Shown here piece after piece: positions 1 to 10,262 of a stretch of DNA of 64,000 nt (within the stretch, counting starts at the first letter, position 1; the number at the start of each line of letters is the position of its first letter). The DNA lies in the NCBI GenBank assembly GCA_036365145.1, contig JAEOAD010000032.1:62001-126000 (forward strand), written 5' to 3'. The notes beneath the pieces are model-generated. The model was not told the origin of the DNA and did no database searches. It worked only from the letters and a program-made list of their open reading frames with translations. Source of the DNA: Orientallactaga sibirica (Eukaryota; Chordata; Mammalia; Rodentia; Dipodidae). Made by a program: the position numbers and the translations under genes.

Positions 1-494
1 TTGGGGTGAGGCATGAAAGGAGCCTTCTAGGAGCTGAGGGTGTCTTTGATTGTCAGTACACAAGTAAGGGTGAGATGACAACACAGCTCTTTCTATGTGA
101 ATGAGACCAACACTGGGTCTGCAGTGAGATGGCATGTCCCAAGTACTACCAGTGTCAAAGGCCCCCTTATTGAACAGGGCCCAAGTCTGGAATTGACTGA
201 TTCACTGCCTCCTTGCCCTGACTAGAGAGTTGTAGGGTTCTCTTTATGTCAGTGAGGAAACTGAAATTCTGGCAAGTTTGATTGTGTCAGGTCATAAAAG
301 AGACAAGGTCAGAGCTGGGCTCCACTCTTTACTTCTGCCTCAACCCAGAGATAACACATCTTCTGTGCCACAAAATAAGTCTAATTATCTTCGAGATGGA
401 GATGGCACTCAGACTCATTGCACAGGGTAGCAGAGGCAGGAGACTGAAGAGACATAATAGCAGTGCCATAGCCAATGCAATTGGGCTGTCTCAC

Positions 495-645
495 CTGAAG
501 GGGAGAAGAGACGGCATATGAGGTCCAGGCCTCCCTAATCCTGGCTAACAGCGTGCTCATTCTGAGAACATTCCCAGCCTCGCTGACTTCCAGCAGCTGC
601 ATCAAGGCCTGTTTCCGCTCCTTCTTCACTGTTTCCAGCAGGGCA
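495..645 (-). CDS. Internal coding exon of an unrecognised coiled-coil-like host gene (most downstream of four exons seen)
   Basis: Read on the minus strand, a pyrimidine-rich acceptor (ttctctcccag) leads into 151 nt with one open frame and ends at cag|gtgaga, a good donor. The frame starts after one base and ends in phase 0. It encodes about 50 residues rich in K, E, R, L and A, including KKERKQALMQLLE and LLARIREAW, which suggests helix or coiled coil. The preceding exon (1833-1993) ends with two bases of a codon, so the splice is in frame. I do not recognise the family and give no function. The next exon downstream would lie outside the window. Confidence 0.55.
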
Positions 646-1832
646 CTGGGAGAGAAGTTAAGAGGGCAGAGTCACCACGAAAGCATGGAGACTGGAGGTA
701 GGAGCCCATGATCTGCAGTGAACAGCCTGCAGCCCTCCCACATCCAGAAACCTCTGAATATCAACCTCATCTCCACCTGCATTAGAAGAGTGACTGGAGT
801 ACACTGCACTCACCATGCTAACACGCTGTGAGTACAAAAAGACTGAAGGACATGCTTCAGGTGTTAATGACCACAGCTGATTCTGGATTGCCCTTGCCGG
901 TCCCATGAGTATGGCCCACATTTAACACCCTCACTGTCCTAACGTGGATGCTGGAGGAAACAGACGGTCTCTGCTTTGCATGAAGTCCCATTCTCCCTGA
1001 CTTTCCCCAGTGCCATGGCTCCCTCTCTATGTCAATCCTAACTGCCCATGCTCAGGGCTTTCTAGGGCACCTTCTCATGCCCAGCCAACCTGGAGCTGCA
1101 CAGTCACTCCCTCCTCTGTCCCGTCAGCTCTTTGTGAGTACCAGGTGGAGGGCTGGTGGGACTCAAAAGAGCCCAGGCCACCTAAGCCATGAAGTGAGGA
1201 CACATGAACAGGCCACAGAAAGATCTATTCGCAGCCACCTCTCAAAGATGTGCCTGTATTTTATAAACCCCACACATTTCCCTCCACTTCCTTCCAAAAT
1301 TCTCAGGCCTTGAAAAGAGAAAATGCAGGGTCCTGCCCTGGAGGAACAAGGGAGCACGTCAGAGCAGAAGACAGGAAATACACACTGGTCTTCAGTCCTT
1401 CACTCGGGCCCCTGATGGAATATCTGATCCTCTCTCGCTCCACCTCCTGACTCTCCTGCTTGGGCAAAGACCCCTCTCCTTCTCAGCTCCAGGTGGTCTT
1501 CCAGGTTCCACTCAAAGTTTTACTCACACACCACCACCTCCACCATTAAGGCCATTCCTGGTCCTGCCACAGCCAAGTGTCACCTACACAGTCCACATTC
1601 CCTATCAAGTCCCTCAGAACATACCTTCATAGACCCTGTCACACTCATCCATGTGACTCCCCGTGATCAAAAGCTAAGGGAGCAGGGAAGGTGTCAGCTA
1701 TGGGCAAGGAAGAAAGGAGCCACAGTCCCTATTGCATTACCTGGACAAGTGACCTGTGATTGTGACCCTCCCAACAGACCACAGTGCACTGTGGGGTGAT
1801 GCAGCCCAAGGCCCTGCCAAGAGTATCCATAC

Positions 1833-1993
1833 CACAGTCTTGCAGTCTCTGAATTGACCTTCTCCTGCTCCTCACAAATCTCATGCAGTTCACGTTGGGC
1901 CAGGTCTGCCTGCTGGAGGGCTTCCTTCACCGACATGGACACAGTCCTGCACAGGTACTGGAGTTCCCTCACATCCTCCTCGGTGATTTCCCT
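1833..1993 (-). CDS. Internal coding exon of the same unrecognised gene
   Basis: On the minus strand, ctcttcctccag forms the acceptor and ctgtg|gtatgg the donor. The 161-nt segment is open in one frame beginning in phase 0 (53 codons plus two bases). The product is strongly helical and charged, with EITEEDVRELQYL near its start and ALQQADLAQRELHEICEEQE in the middle, a heptad-like pattern. Phase 0 at the start fits the phase 0 end of exon 3174-3285, and the two-base end fits the one-base start of exon 495-645. The intron upstream holds two SINEs. No homologue is recognised; the shape suggests a structural or scaffold role, which is inference. Confidence 0.6.
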
Positions 1994-2053
1994 CTGGAGG
2001 AAGAGCCAGGTAAAAAGAGGTTACCAACACGATGGACTACAACCACCCTTCCA

Positions 2054-2276
2054 GGGCAGGAGAGATGGCACAGCAATTAGGGGGCTTGCCTCCAAGACCT
2101 AAGAACTTTGGTTTGATTTCCCACTACCCATGTAAAACCAGGTGCACAAAGTGACACATTAGTCTGGAGTTCAATTTCAGTGGCTTGAGGACCGAGTGGG
2201 CCCGTTCTTTCTCTCTTTCTCTCTGTCTCTTTCTGATGCAAATAAATGAATAAGTAAAAAAAAAAAAAAAAAAAAA
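2054..2276 (+). repeat. tRNA-derived SINE with poly-A tail
   Basis: The head (ggcaggagagatggcacagc), the middle (taaaaccaggtgcacaaagtg), the CT-rich stretch, the aataaa tail and about 20 As match the common SINE of this window. It lies in an intron of the candidate minus-strand gene. Confidence 0.85.
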
Positions 2277-2562
2277 CTTCCTTCTACATATTACTTTAGG
2301 GCAGAGCCTTGAAGGAGACACAAAGTTCATGAGTGCCCAAGGCCTCCTGTATTGGGCAACAGCATTTTCACACTGTAGTCTGGGTATGACTGTCAGTAAT
2401 ACCTGTGATTTGTTGTGTCAACACAAACCTGGGCTGAACTCCAGCGCCACTCAGGCATGTCATTTTATCTTTCTGAGGCGAAAATGCTCATCATGGTTTT
2501 TTCTTCATGCAAGCCCAACAGACTGGCCTTTTGAAATAAGACAGTGTGATAACAAGAGAGGG

Positions 2563-2745
2563 GGAATTGCCAGGGCCTGTAGCCACTGTCATCCATCTCC
2601 AGAGGATTGTGCCACCTTGAACACATATGGGACCTTGCACATGCATCACCTTGTGCATCTGGCTTACGTGGTATCTGTGGAGGGAACATGTGACCTTAGG
2701 CTTCCCAGGCAAGCTTCTTTACTGCTAAGTCATCTCTCCAGACTC
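2563..2745 (-). repeat. tRNA-derived SINE, diverged, no clear tail
   Basis: The minus strand reads gtctggagagatgacttagc at its head and has the internal segment around 'acgtaagccagatgcacaag'. The CT-rich 3' end is mostly missing. Confidence 0.75.
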
Positions 2746-3173
2746 TCAGTATGTTTTTGGTTTGCATCAATTCGTGATCACAACCACCATGAAATGATCA
2801 ATTCCATTTTGCAGATGAACAAACAGAGGCAGGAAACATGACAGATGAGACTCATGTGACCAGAAAGGGTCATCTCTCCTAGAACCAGGCTTCTGACTCT
2901 CCCCTTTCCTCACACCGTCAGTACTTCCTGGGCATAAGAGGCATCACAAGTATAGACAAGCCCCTGGTCACCCTCCTTTCTCACATACCCTCACCCCTGC
3001 CTCAGGCCTGGCACCGAGCGATGTGGATCAAGTATCCAGGGTGCACTGGTCCTGCTAATATGCCTGGACTTGCTTGTCATTGGTCACAGACCACGTGGAC
3101 ATCTGCCCCACCTCAGGCTTTTATTCCAGCCCCTATGCACCTGGTTCACCACATCTGCTAGATTATGGCTTAC

Positions 3174-3285
3174 CTGCCCCAGGGCCTCTGTGTCTTCCTG
3201 GCTCACATTCTCAGTTGTGACCTGGGGCTCCTCAAGTTCCACGTCACACCGAACATCCTGGCTTTGTCCTGAGGCATTGGTCAAC
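3174..3285 (-). CDS. Internal coding exon of the unrecognised gene
   Basis: On the minus strand the acceptor ttttacccag and donor ggggcag|gtaagc bracket 112 nt that are open in one frame: one base completing the codon begun in the exon at 7671-7821, then 37 codons ending in phase 0. The product is acidic and Gln/Glu/Thr-rich (for example VELEEPQVTTENVSQEDTEA), possibly a linker before the coiled coil of the next exon. The 4.4-kb intron upstream contains the endogenous retrovirus at 3606-6955. Function unknown. Confidence 0.55.
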
Positions 3286-3605
3286 CTGGGTAAAAGTGAG
3301 TGGCATAGATATAGAAGTGGTGGGGACCTGTGAAGTCAGCTGTCCCACAGCTACCTCTGTCAGACTCCCTTGTGCTGGACAAACAAGCATGAAGTGTCCC
3401 CTGAGGTCACTGGCGCAGACACAAGGGAGTCCCCTCTCAGAGAACTAGTGCCATGGACTGGGTGTGTCTCTCAGCCTTCAACAAACGACAGGCAAGGACT
3501 TTATTCTGTCTTCTCCACTAGGTAGAAAACCACATTTGTCCAACAGTCAAGTTACACTAATTCAAGAAAGATGACAGCAGTGCCATAGGAAAAATGATGA
3601 TGTCC

Positions 3606-3963
3606 TGTGGGGAACCAGTGTGGCGGCCATTCCAAGATGGCGCCTTGGCTGACTGCCAAGTCTTATGACTAGGCACCATTTCCTGCTTCTGCCCTTGTAT
3701 AGTCACGTTCACACTGCAGATGTGCGCATGTACCTTGTTACGTAATATCAGTCCACCAGCAGGTGGTTGTTTGTGCCCTATAGCTAACGCCTACATGGCT
3801 ACTGCTGATTGAATCAGGCGAGGCTATATCTAGGGTGGAGGGCTGGGAGTCGGGGGCTTCCTGATGTAAAAGGTTCCTGAAGGAGTCGGGGGCTTCCTGA
3901 TGTAAAAGGTTCCTGAATAAACTGCTTCAAGAAGAGTTCTGCTGGTCGGACTGGGCGACGGCA
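3606..3963 (+). repeat. 5' LTR of the class II ERV
   Basis: TG...CA ends. A TATA-like ctatatc lies at 3824-3830 and a polyadenylation signal aataaa at 3916-3921. A 36-bp tandem duplication lies just upstream of the poly-A signal (units 3847-3882 and 3883-3918). It lacks about 20 bp that the 3' LTR carries near its end. The following bases (3964 on, agtggtggcac) do not match a primer binding site that I can name. Confidence 0.92.
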
Positions 3964-4091
3964 AGTGGTGGCACTTACGGCGACTCAGAACTTGAAGCAG
4001 TCAGGACAGCTAGCTGGTAAGTTCCAGGTAAGTGGACAAAAAGGGTAAAGGCAAGTTCTCCGGTAGAGAGACGATAAGGTCCCATAGCAAA

Positions 4092-4163
4092 ATGGGCAAT
4101 ACATCTTCCAGTATTAGGGTTAAAAGGCGCCACAATAAGGTTTCCTTAGAGGAAACGCAGTGA
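4092..4163 (+). pseudogene. gag: ERV gag start fragment (matrix N-terminus)
   Basis: An ATG opens MGNTSSS, a glycine-2 myristoylation-type start usual for retroviral Gag matrix proteins, followed by basic residues (VKRRH). The frame stops at 4161-4163 after 23 codons, and further gag-like sequence is degraded. The position about 130 bp after the 5' LTR fits a Gag start. The start context is recognised by motif and place only. Confidence 0.6.
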
Positions 4164-4641
4164 AAAGATTTCTTAAGATGGAATGATAGCCGGCCAATTA
4201 ATGTATATTTGTTCGTGTGTTCTATTAGTGTATAAAAGTTGGTTAACTTCATGCGGTGTATTTGTGTTGTAGTGTGTCTAGTCATATTACATAGGGCAAA
4301 CGAGAATGAGCCTCTCCCCTTGGGGACCCTCCCATATGGGCCCTAATTCATTCTTGTTTAAAGTCTCCAAAACCTAGGATTCAGAAGCAGTTAAAAGAAG
4401 GGGAAAAAATTTTAGAGGAAGTAAGAGAAGAGCGCTCGAGTAAAACATCTAAAAAAAAATTAAAATTCAGACTCAAAACAAAACAATGAAGAGGAACCGG
4501 AGCTTTCAGGAAAAAAAAAAAAAAGTTTAGCCAATTGCATTTAACCCCTAATGTCCCACGCCCTCCGGCGTATAATCCTACTGAAGGTGTTCCCCGGAGC
4601 TGTCAGGCTGTTTGTGCTTGCGGTTCACGCCCACAATTTGA

Positions 4642-4779
4642 ATGACTACCCAGAATCTTACCCCTGATGATTGGACTAATCTAGCAAGGGCATGCTTGTC
4701 TGGGGGACAATATCTGATGTGGAAAGTAGCCAACCAAGAGTTATGTGCTGACACTGCCTGGCAATGCAGCTGCCGATAA
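4642..4779 (+). pseudogene. gag: ERV gag fragment, capsid N-terminal part
   Basis: A 45-codon open stretch contains LTPDDWTNLARACLSGG followed by QYLMWK, which is typical of a betaretroviral capsid. It ends at a stop just before an env-like stretch begins. The normal continuation of capsid is found only further on, at 5129. Confidence 0.75.
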
Positions 4780-4803
4780 TCCTCAATCTAGATATGTTAA
4801 CAG

Positions 4804-5125
4804 GTGACTCCAGTATGGACTGGATGTCAAGCCACAACACAATCAGTGTTTCTTGACAAAGGGCATTCCCTCACCTTTTCTCCAAACTTTCTTACTTATA
4901 AGAATGAGTCCTTTGGTAGACATAATTTCACTAAACAAAATCCCACCCAAGTGATCACTCCAGATCCTTTTGATATTTGGTTGATATGCAACCCTATGGG
5001 CACATGCACAGATATATCTTCAATGTCTATGTTATCTGGAGGGTCGTGGAAAAACTGCTCTTACCAACAGAACTTTTCTGCCACGTTTGAAGAGAATGTG
5101 AAGGTAAATTGTAGTAAGACCATCC
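4804..5125 (+). pseudogene. env: ERV env-like surface fragment lying between two gag fragments
   Basis: The frame is open from 4804 to about 5151. It has several N-x-S/T sites (NES, NFT, NCS, NFS) and paired cysteines (CNPMGTC), as in a retroviral surface glycoprotein. It has no signal peptide and no start context of its own. It runs straight into gag sequence near 5125-5135. The env assignment rests on composition and on the neighbouring env pieces, not on a named match. Confidence 0.5.
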
Positions 5126-5128
5126 AGC

Positions 5129-5312
5129 AGTGTATCAACAGATTAGTGTAGCAGCCACTAAAGCATGGAGAACTCTTTCGGGTACTGGGGATTTACAAGG
5201 ACAACTGTCTAAGGTTATTCAGGGCAATAATGAACCCTATGCAGATTTTGTTGATAGACTTATTCAAACTGCAGGGCGTATTTTTGGAGATGACCTCTCT
5301 ACAGAGGGCTGA
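5129..5312 (+). pseudogene. gag: ERV gag fragment with the major homology region
   Basis: A 60-codon frame carries ATKAWRTL, then [17 protein letters not shown] with DRL following. This is the capsid major homology region (Q-G-x-x-E-P-Y-x-D-F-V) of betaretroviruses. In an ordinary gag this follows the 4642-4779 piece within some tens of residues, but here about 350 bp of env-like sequence intervenes. It ends at a stop at 5310-5312. Confidence 0.8.
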
Positions 5313-6352
5313 GGGTGAAGCTTGTCAGTTTTGGAGCATTGTAAAAACGTGGCCTTTTCCTTTACCGCTTTCAAATTCTAGTCTCCTCCCTGCTCTTTTT
5401 ACTACTAACTCCACACTAGGGTTACCTATGGTGCCTTTTTCCACTGAATTAGCCTTTTTTGATAATGGCTTCTATTTCCTAGCAGGTTCCTTTTGACCAT
5501 CGACTTTAGATCCACACCTATATGTGTAAGACCTCCTTTTATGTTTCTAGTGAGCAATCAAACTGTTATTAATAACACTCTTGCTTGTCAACCGAGTTCT
5601 TGTTTTCTTTCAGAATGCTGGAATGCCACTCAATTTCCATTGGGCATGCTGACCTGCCTGTTCCTGTGGTCATTCAAGAGTAAGAACTGTCGGTGTTGCT
5701 ACGGCCTAAGAGAGACTTTAGAATTACTGCAGCTATCGTGGCTGCTCTTGCAGCTTCTGCTGCCACTGCTGCGGTAGCTGCTGTAGCTCTAGCTAAGGCC
5801 ATCCCAGCGGCCCAAGCAATAAACAGCTTATCCGAGAGGACTGCTTTGGCCCTGATACCCAGACAGAAATCAACCAACAGTTTCATGCAGACATTCTGCT
5901 AGTAAACCAACGAGTTGATCTCTTACAAGAACAGATGGACATTGTTGTATCTCAATGGGACTTGGGACCACAAATTTGATAATCTTACTAGGACATTAAG
6001 GGGTCAAATAATTGCTATTAATAGTACCTGTGTAGAGGTTGCTTCTGTAATGCAAATTGCCTCTTTCTTTCAATCTGTGATTAATTGGGGAAAAAATTGG
6101 TTTGGTTTTCTTGCTTTAGGTGACTTGCTATGTGTTGTATCAGCCTGTTGTATCTGGTGCCTATGCAAAACACGCCAAAGCCAAATTCAAGAACGCTTAT
6201 TGCCATCAACATGGGTTCTTCTCCTCAAGTGTGTATTAATTTGCTGGACCCTTAATGGATCCATGCAGCTCCTCTCCTTCGGGAACCGCACGAGGTGTCA
6301 GACCTGTGTGTCTCAGTTGTCACTGAGAATGGGTACCAAGCTGCCTCTGTGA
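5313..6352 (+). pseudogene. env: ERV env remnant: surface C-terminal part and transmembrane subunit
   Basis: The remnant is split over at least three frames. Around 5340-5620 it has surface-type sequence with N-glycosylation sites. At about 5702-5713 an R-P-K-R cleavage motif is followed by a long Ala/Val-rich stretch like a fusion peptide. A heptad-like region follows, with NGT, NLT and NST sites near 5950-6035. A membrane anchor with cysteines and a short basic tail lies at about 6100-6190. Frame changes near 5500, 5700 and 5880, plus stops, mean that no complete protein is encoded. Confidence 0.75.
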
Positions 6353-6578
6353 GGCAAGCACTGCAAAGGAAAGTCATTTCAGACTGCTTCTGACTTCCTT
6401 GAGGAACATGTCTGATTAGCATGGAGGTTGGCATCCTTAATTTTGCCTCCCCCTCTACAAAAGATGTCAAAACTTTAGAGGAATCAGACCACTGTTCCCC
6501 CAGTTGGTTAATGCCCTCTGTCTATTTAGACACTGCATTTGGGAGCTAATTGCTGTTTATAAACAAAAAGGGGGAACT

Positions 6579-6955
6579 GTGGGGAACCAGTGTGGCGGCC
6601 ATTCCAAGATGGCGCCTTGGCTGACTGCCAAGTCTTATGACTAGGCGCCATTTCCTGCTTCTGCCCTTGTATAGTCACATTCACACTGCAGATGTGCGCA
6701 TGTACCTTGTTACGTAAGATCAGTCCACCAGCAGGTGGTTGTTTGTGCCCTATAGCTAACGCCTACGTGGCTACTGCTGATTGGATCAGGCGAGGCTATA
6801 TCTAGGGTGGAGGGCTGGGAGTCAGGGGCTTCCTGATGTAAAAGGTTCCTGAAGGAGTCGGGGGCTTCCTGATGTAAAAGGTTCCTGAATAAACTGCTTC
6901 AAGAAGAGTTCCTGTGGTCGTTGCCTTATTCTGCTGGTCGGACTGGGCGACGGCA
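6579..6955 (+). repeat. 3' LTR of the class II ERV
   Basis: Near-identical to the 5' LTR, with the same 36-bp tandem duplication and aataaa at 6888-6893. It has about 20 extra bp near 6910-6929 and a few substitutions (for example taggcgcc against taggcacc). Few differences imply a fairly young insertion. Confidence 0.92.
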
Positions 6956-7670
6956 ATGTCCTTCATGAAAATTTGGTGTCCATTCCCTCATTTCCAGAGT
7001 CACAGCATGTCCTTTCCTTTTGGGCACTGTCCATGGTTATGAAGACAGCTCAGACATACTGGCAGGAGGCAACGTGGACTGAGCTACCATGCAAATGAGA
7101 GCTTGCCACCGCAGATGTTTCCAACGTGCGTGTGAGAACATGATCCTGCGTGAACGCTGATACACGAGAACAGCCCTGTTCCTGAGGACTGGAGATTGGA
7201 AAACTGAAGTAAGGTTCACAACACAGCAGAGCAGGTGCTGAGAAGTCCTGCAGCAGAGGCAGCTGGCCTCATTCCACTTGGGAATTACCCAAGTCCTCAT
7301 TCCCACAGGAAACCCATGAACAGTTCAGAGCGTACAAAGACTCAACACAAATTTCCTGCCAAAAACTCTCAGGAAGCTCACTTGCCATGGAATCCATCAT
7401 GTGCCAGGGCATCTCCAGGTGCATGATGGGTAGACTCAGTGTACCTCGATCCATGTGTGTGATTCAGGACATGGCCTCTGATTTTCAACTGGAGGGAGCA
7501 GATCTAGCCAGTCTCCTACCAACCACACACCCAGGTTCTGCCTCAAGGAAGCATTTGTGGACAGGAAGTTTAGCCCAGGGGACAGTAAGGATTTGCAGTC
7601 TCTTGAGAAGTGACTGAGGAGACACAGTGGAGTCAGGACAATTCACCAGTGACCGGAGCCCAAGGATTAC

Positions 7671-7821
7671 CTGTTGTCCAATGATGCCTCGGCGGTAGAG
7701 ACAGCCAGGTGCTTGCACACCTCATTCCTCTCTTGGGTCTCCTGAACGGAGACGTGGTCCAGTTTGTCATTCACCTGCAGCTCACTGTGCAGGGGTGGTG
7801 GGGATGACGCTGGAGTGCGCC
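7671..7821 (-). CDS. Internal coding exon of the unrecognised minus-strand gene (most upstream well-supported exon)
   Basis: On the minus strand the acceptor cctgcccacag and donor caacag|gtaatc bracket 151 nt with one open frame: two leading bases, 49 codons, two trailing bases. It starts Pro/Ser-rich and turns helical and charged (VNDKLDHVSVQETQERNEV). The two-base end fits the one-base start of exon 3174-3285. Three of the four exons seen are predicted helical. An upstream exon must end with one codon base; a candidate ending at 9668 (gtcgca|gtgagt) would fit, but its start cannot be fixed. Confidence 0.55.
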
Positions 7822-7993
7822 CTGTGGGCAGGGAAGCAAAGTGAACTTGCTTTTAGCAGCACTGGTATGGTGCTTGCACTGTTCTGAATTTTTATCTTAT
7901 TTAAGCTCTTCACTACCCCACCCTCTTTTATTGAGTTGTCACGTGTGTCCAGGTGAGCTGGTCTTGGAAAAGGACCCTAAGAACCATGACTCT

Positions 7994-8180
7994 AGCTGGG
8001 CATTGTGGCACACACTTTTAATCCCAGCACCCAGGAGGCAGAGGTAGGAGGATCGCTGAGTTAGCAGCCACTCTGAGACTACAGAGTCAATTCCAGGTCA
8101 GTCTGAGCTAGAGTGAGTCCATACCTCGAAAAAACAAAAAAAACAACAACAAAAAAAAAAAAAAAGAAGAAGAAGAAGAA
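7994..8180 (+). repeat. B1 SINE with A-rich tail
   Basis: It starts agctgggcattgtggcacac, continues with tttaatcccagcaccc and ends in a long A/GAA tail (8125-8180). B1 is 7SL RNA-derived and specific to rodents. Confidence 0.9.
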
Positions 8181-8266
8181 CCACTACTCCCATCCAAACC
8201 AGACCAGACCTTTGCAACCCCATCGTTGTACTATTTTGACTTAAAATTGGCCTGTTCTGGACTCAC

Positions 8267-8464
8267 AGACATGGTTACTGTCACCCATTTGAGGACATGG
8301 CCCAGGGAACAAGACAGATCATACAGAGCCCCAAGTAGAGACAGTAGGAAGAGGGCACCCTTGAAAAACAACATGCCCCCCAAGAGCAGGGCAGCTGCCC
8401 CAAACTGGGTTCCATAACACAAGTCCAATTTCTCCTGGGGCCAGTTCTTGCTGCAGTCCCACAA
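8267..8464 (-). CDS. Possible exon encoding two hydrophobic segments; link to the neighbouring exons unproven
   Basis: The minus strand is open for about 66 codons and ends at catgtct|gtgagt, a strong donor; a weak acceptor (tcctgcag) lies at 8465. The product has two membrane-like stretches, around AAALLLGGMLFF and ALFLLSLLGAL, after a short charged start. It ends in phase 0 while the exon at 7671-7821 needs phase 1 before it, so the two cannot be joined directly. Either an exon is missing or this is unrelated or chance. It could encode the membrane anchor of the same gene. Confidence 0.3.
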
Positions 8465-10130
8465 CTGCAGGACCTGCCCAAACTACCCCAGGGTTGGTGA
8501 CTTCGAGGAGGCTCCCAGCTCATAGCTAATGTGATCTTGAAAAGTTCTAGGTGTTCCAGTGCTCAGACCACACCAGGTCATCATCACCTGCCGCAGAACC
8601 AAAACCTTCTGAAGGGAATCCAAGTGCTTATGTTCCTAGGATGAAAGCTTCTGCCACCGCCTCTGCCCAGAACCACCTAGATCCTCAGGAGAATACAGTC
8701 CATGCATTCAGGGAGAATGCAGTTCCCCCAACTGTCTCCCCTGTCTATGCTGTGGCCCTGTGAATATGTCCAACTCAGCTGAGCCTAACCCTTGGATGTC
8801 TGTCCTGTGATTACAGGATCTCCCAGCAGCCAGTACATTATTCACCTGGTAAGTATCTCCTCAGGAGACCCAGGCAGGAAAGTTCATGACACCCATCTTC
8901 TGTCTGTACTACCCTGACCTCTCTCTTCTGCTAATCACCGTGGAACATATGTACCTACTATCCCCTTGGCCAAAGCCAACCTTTAATCCCTCCCCCATGA
9001 GTGCCAGGGAGGACAGGTGATTTGACTTGGAGGGGTGGTGGGATAGGGTAGAGGCAAGGGTGTGAGGTTTCATGTCTTGTGTCAATCTCTACCCAGTATT
9101 TGTATGCATTTAAACTCAGGATATGCCACAACCACAGGAATCCAGTCCCCTAAAATGTACTCTATGTTAAATCTACTGCCACAACTAGGAGAGCATTTTG
9201 CAGGGGCTGTCCTCAAGCTAAGAACATTCTCTGGCAGTGTCAAGGTCATTTCCCAAGACTCACTCACTCTCACTTATCAACAATGACACCTCTCCCACCC
9301 TCCCATCCTTATTAGTCCTGGGTGGAAACACCGGAAAGCCCAGGATCTCACTTCATGACCACAGTGCTAATCATCACACTACAGTGCTTTCCAAAAGGAC
9401 TTGACTCACACTATCCCATCCCCCAGTCTCCTCTCCTCTGTATGCCACGATGAAGCTGTGCAAACACAAGGAAAGAACAAGGTAAGGCCAACCAGAGGAG
9501 GCAGGATCTCCAGGTTGATACTGATGTCACCTGCCTTTCTTACTATGGGGACCTCAAGACAAATCCAGTGTGTTCCGGGGACTCCAGCTCCACAGTACCT
9601 TCCTAGGAGGATCCACTCCAGCCCAACTCCTCCATGAAGCTTTTCCCACCCTCTGGTATGTACTCACTGCGACTTCTCCAACACCATATGTTCATTCCTT
9701 TCTTCTTCTTCTCTTTTTTTCTCAGTGGGCTCTGGGTTTTGCCCTATAAGCCTGGAAAGCCTTGCCAACATGCCTACAGGTCAGCCCTATGGGCACTGAA
9801 CAAATCTTCAGCCGAGGAAGATCTGTGCCCACAAGTCTGTGGACATCACAACGCCTAGTTCGGATGCCAAGGAAATCAATGGCTGAGAGCAACAGAAAAT
9901 GACATCACAGGAAAGCCCGCCCACCTCCCTGGTGACTTCCTCTTTTCCCTTACCCCACCAGAAGCTCAGCTGCCACTTTTAGTCTTTGCCCCACAAGGGA
10001 GGACCTTTAGCTTCCCTCCTTCCCACAAGCCCAAGATCTGTTTCCCTGCCCCATCACAATCCTCCCACTGCTTCCACCTGTGGGGAACTAAAGACTCACT
10101 TTCCAAGTGCATTTCCCAAGAACGTTTCTA
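8465..10130. other. Mostly unique sequence, no supported gene
   Basis: Only short open frames occur. Isolated splice-like sites exist (a gtgagt donor on the minus strand at 9667, acag/gtaagt on the plus strand near 8816-8850) but no exon can be closed on both sides. It may be upstream intron or promoter DNA of the minus-strand gene. Confidence 0.4.
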
Positions 10131-10149
10131 GCCATATATTCACACCCCT

Positions 10150-10262
10150 CTTTCCGGGTGGTACATGTGTCTGGGAATTCGTTTTCAGTTGCTTGAGACG
10201 CTAATCTGCCCATTCTTTCTCTCGCTCTCTCTGCCTCTTTCCCTCTCAAACAAATAAAATTA
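10150..10262 (+). repeat. tRNA-derived SINE, 3' part only
   Basis: It has the ggtacatgtgtctgg segment, the CT-rich stretch and the aaataaaat tail; the head is missing. Its tail runs into an L1-like segment, a junction shared with the copy at 13.25 kb. Confidence 0.65.

Larger units (their letters stand above)
3606..6955 (+). mobile_element. Endogenous retrovirus with paired LTRs, class II (betaretrovirus-like), lacking pol
   Basis: Two near-identical LTRs (3606-3963, 6579-6955) begin TGTGGGGAACC and end CGGCA. The insertion is flanked by a perfect 6-bp target duplication ATGTCC (3600-3605 and 6956-6961), the length typical of class II (ERVK) elements. The 2.6-kb interior has a gag start, two gag capsid fragments and env fragments, all broken by stops and frame changes. 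I see no protease, no reverse transcriptase YxDD-type motif and no integrase. A polypurine tract lies just before the 3' LTR (about 6561-6577). It would need proteins from another element to move. It sits in an intron of the candidate minus-strand gene, antisense to it. Confidence 0.92.

Noticed and set aside
814..825. A 12-nt in-phase microexon on the minus strand (good acceptor, gtgagt donor) between exons 1833-1993 and 495-645.
   Set aside because: It keeps the frame, but so does skipping it. Twelve bases cannot be supported from sequence alone.
3964..3985. Primer binding site for the class II ERV.
   Set aside because: The bases after the 5' LTR (agtggtggcacttacgg) do not clearly match the Lys, Phe or other tRNA ends that I know, so no site is called.
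5674..5886. A minus-strand frame rich in Ala, opposite the ERV envelope.
   Set aside because: It is a shadow of the Ala-rich fusion-peptide-like stretch read on the plus strand.
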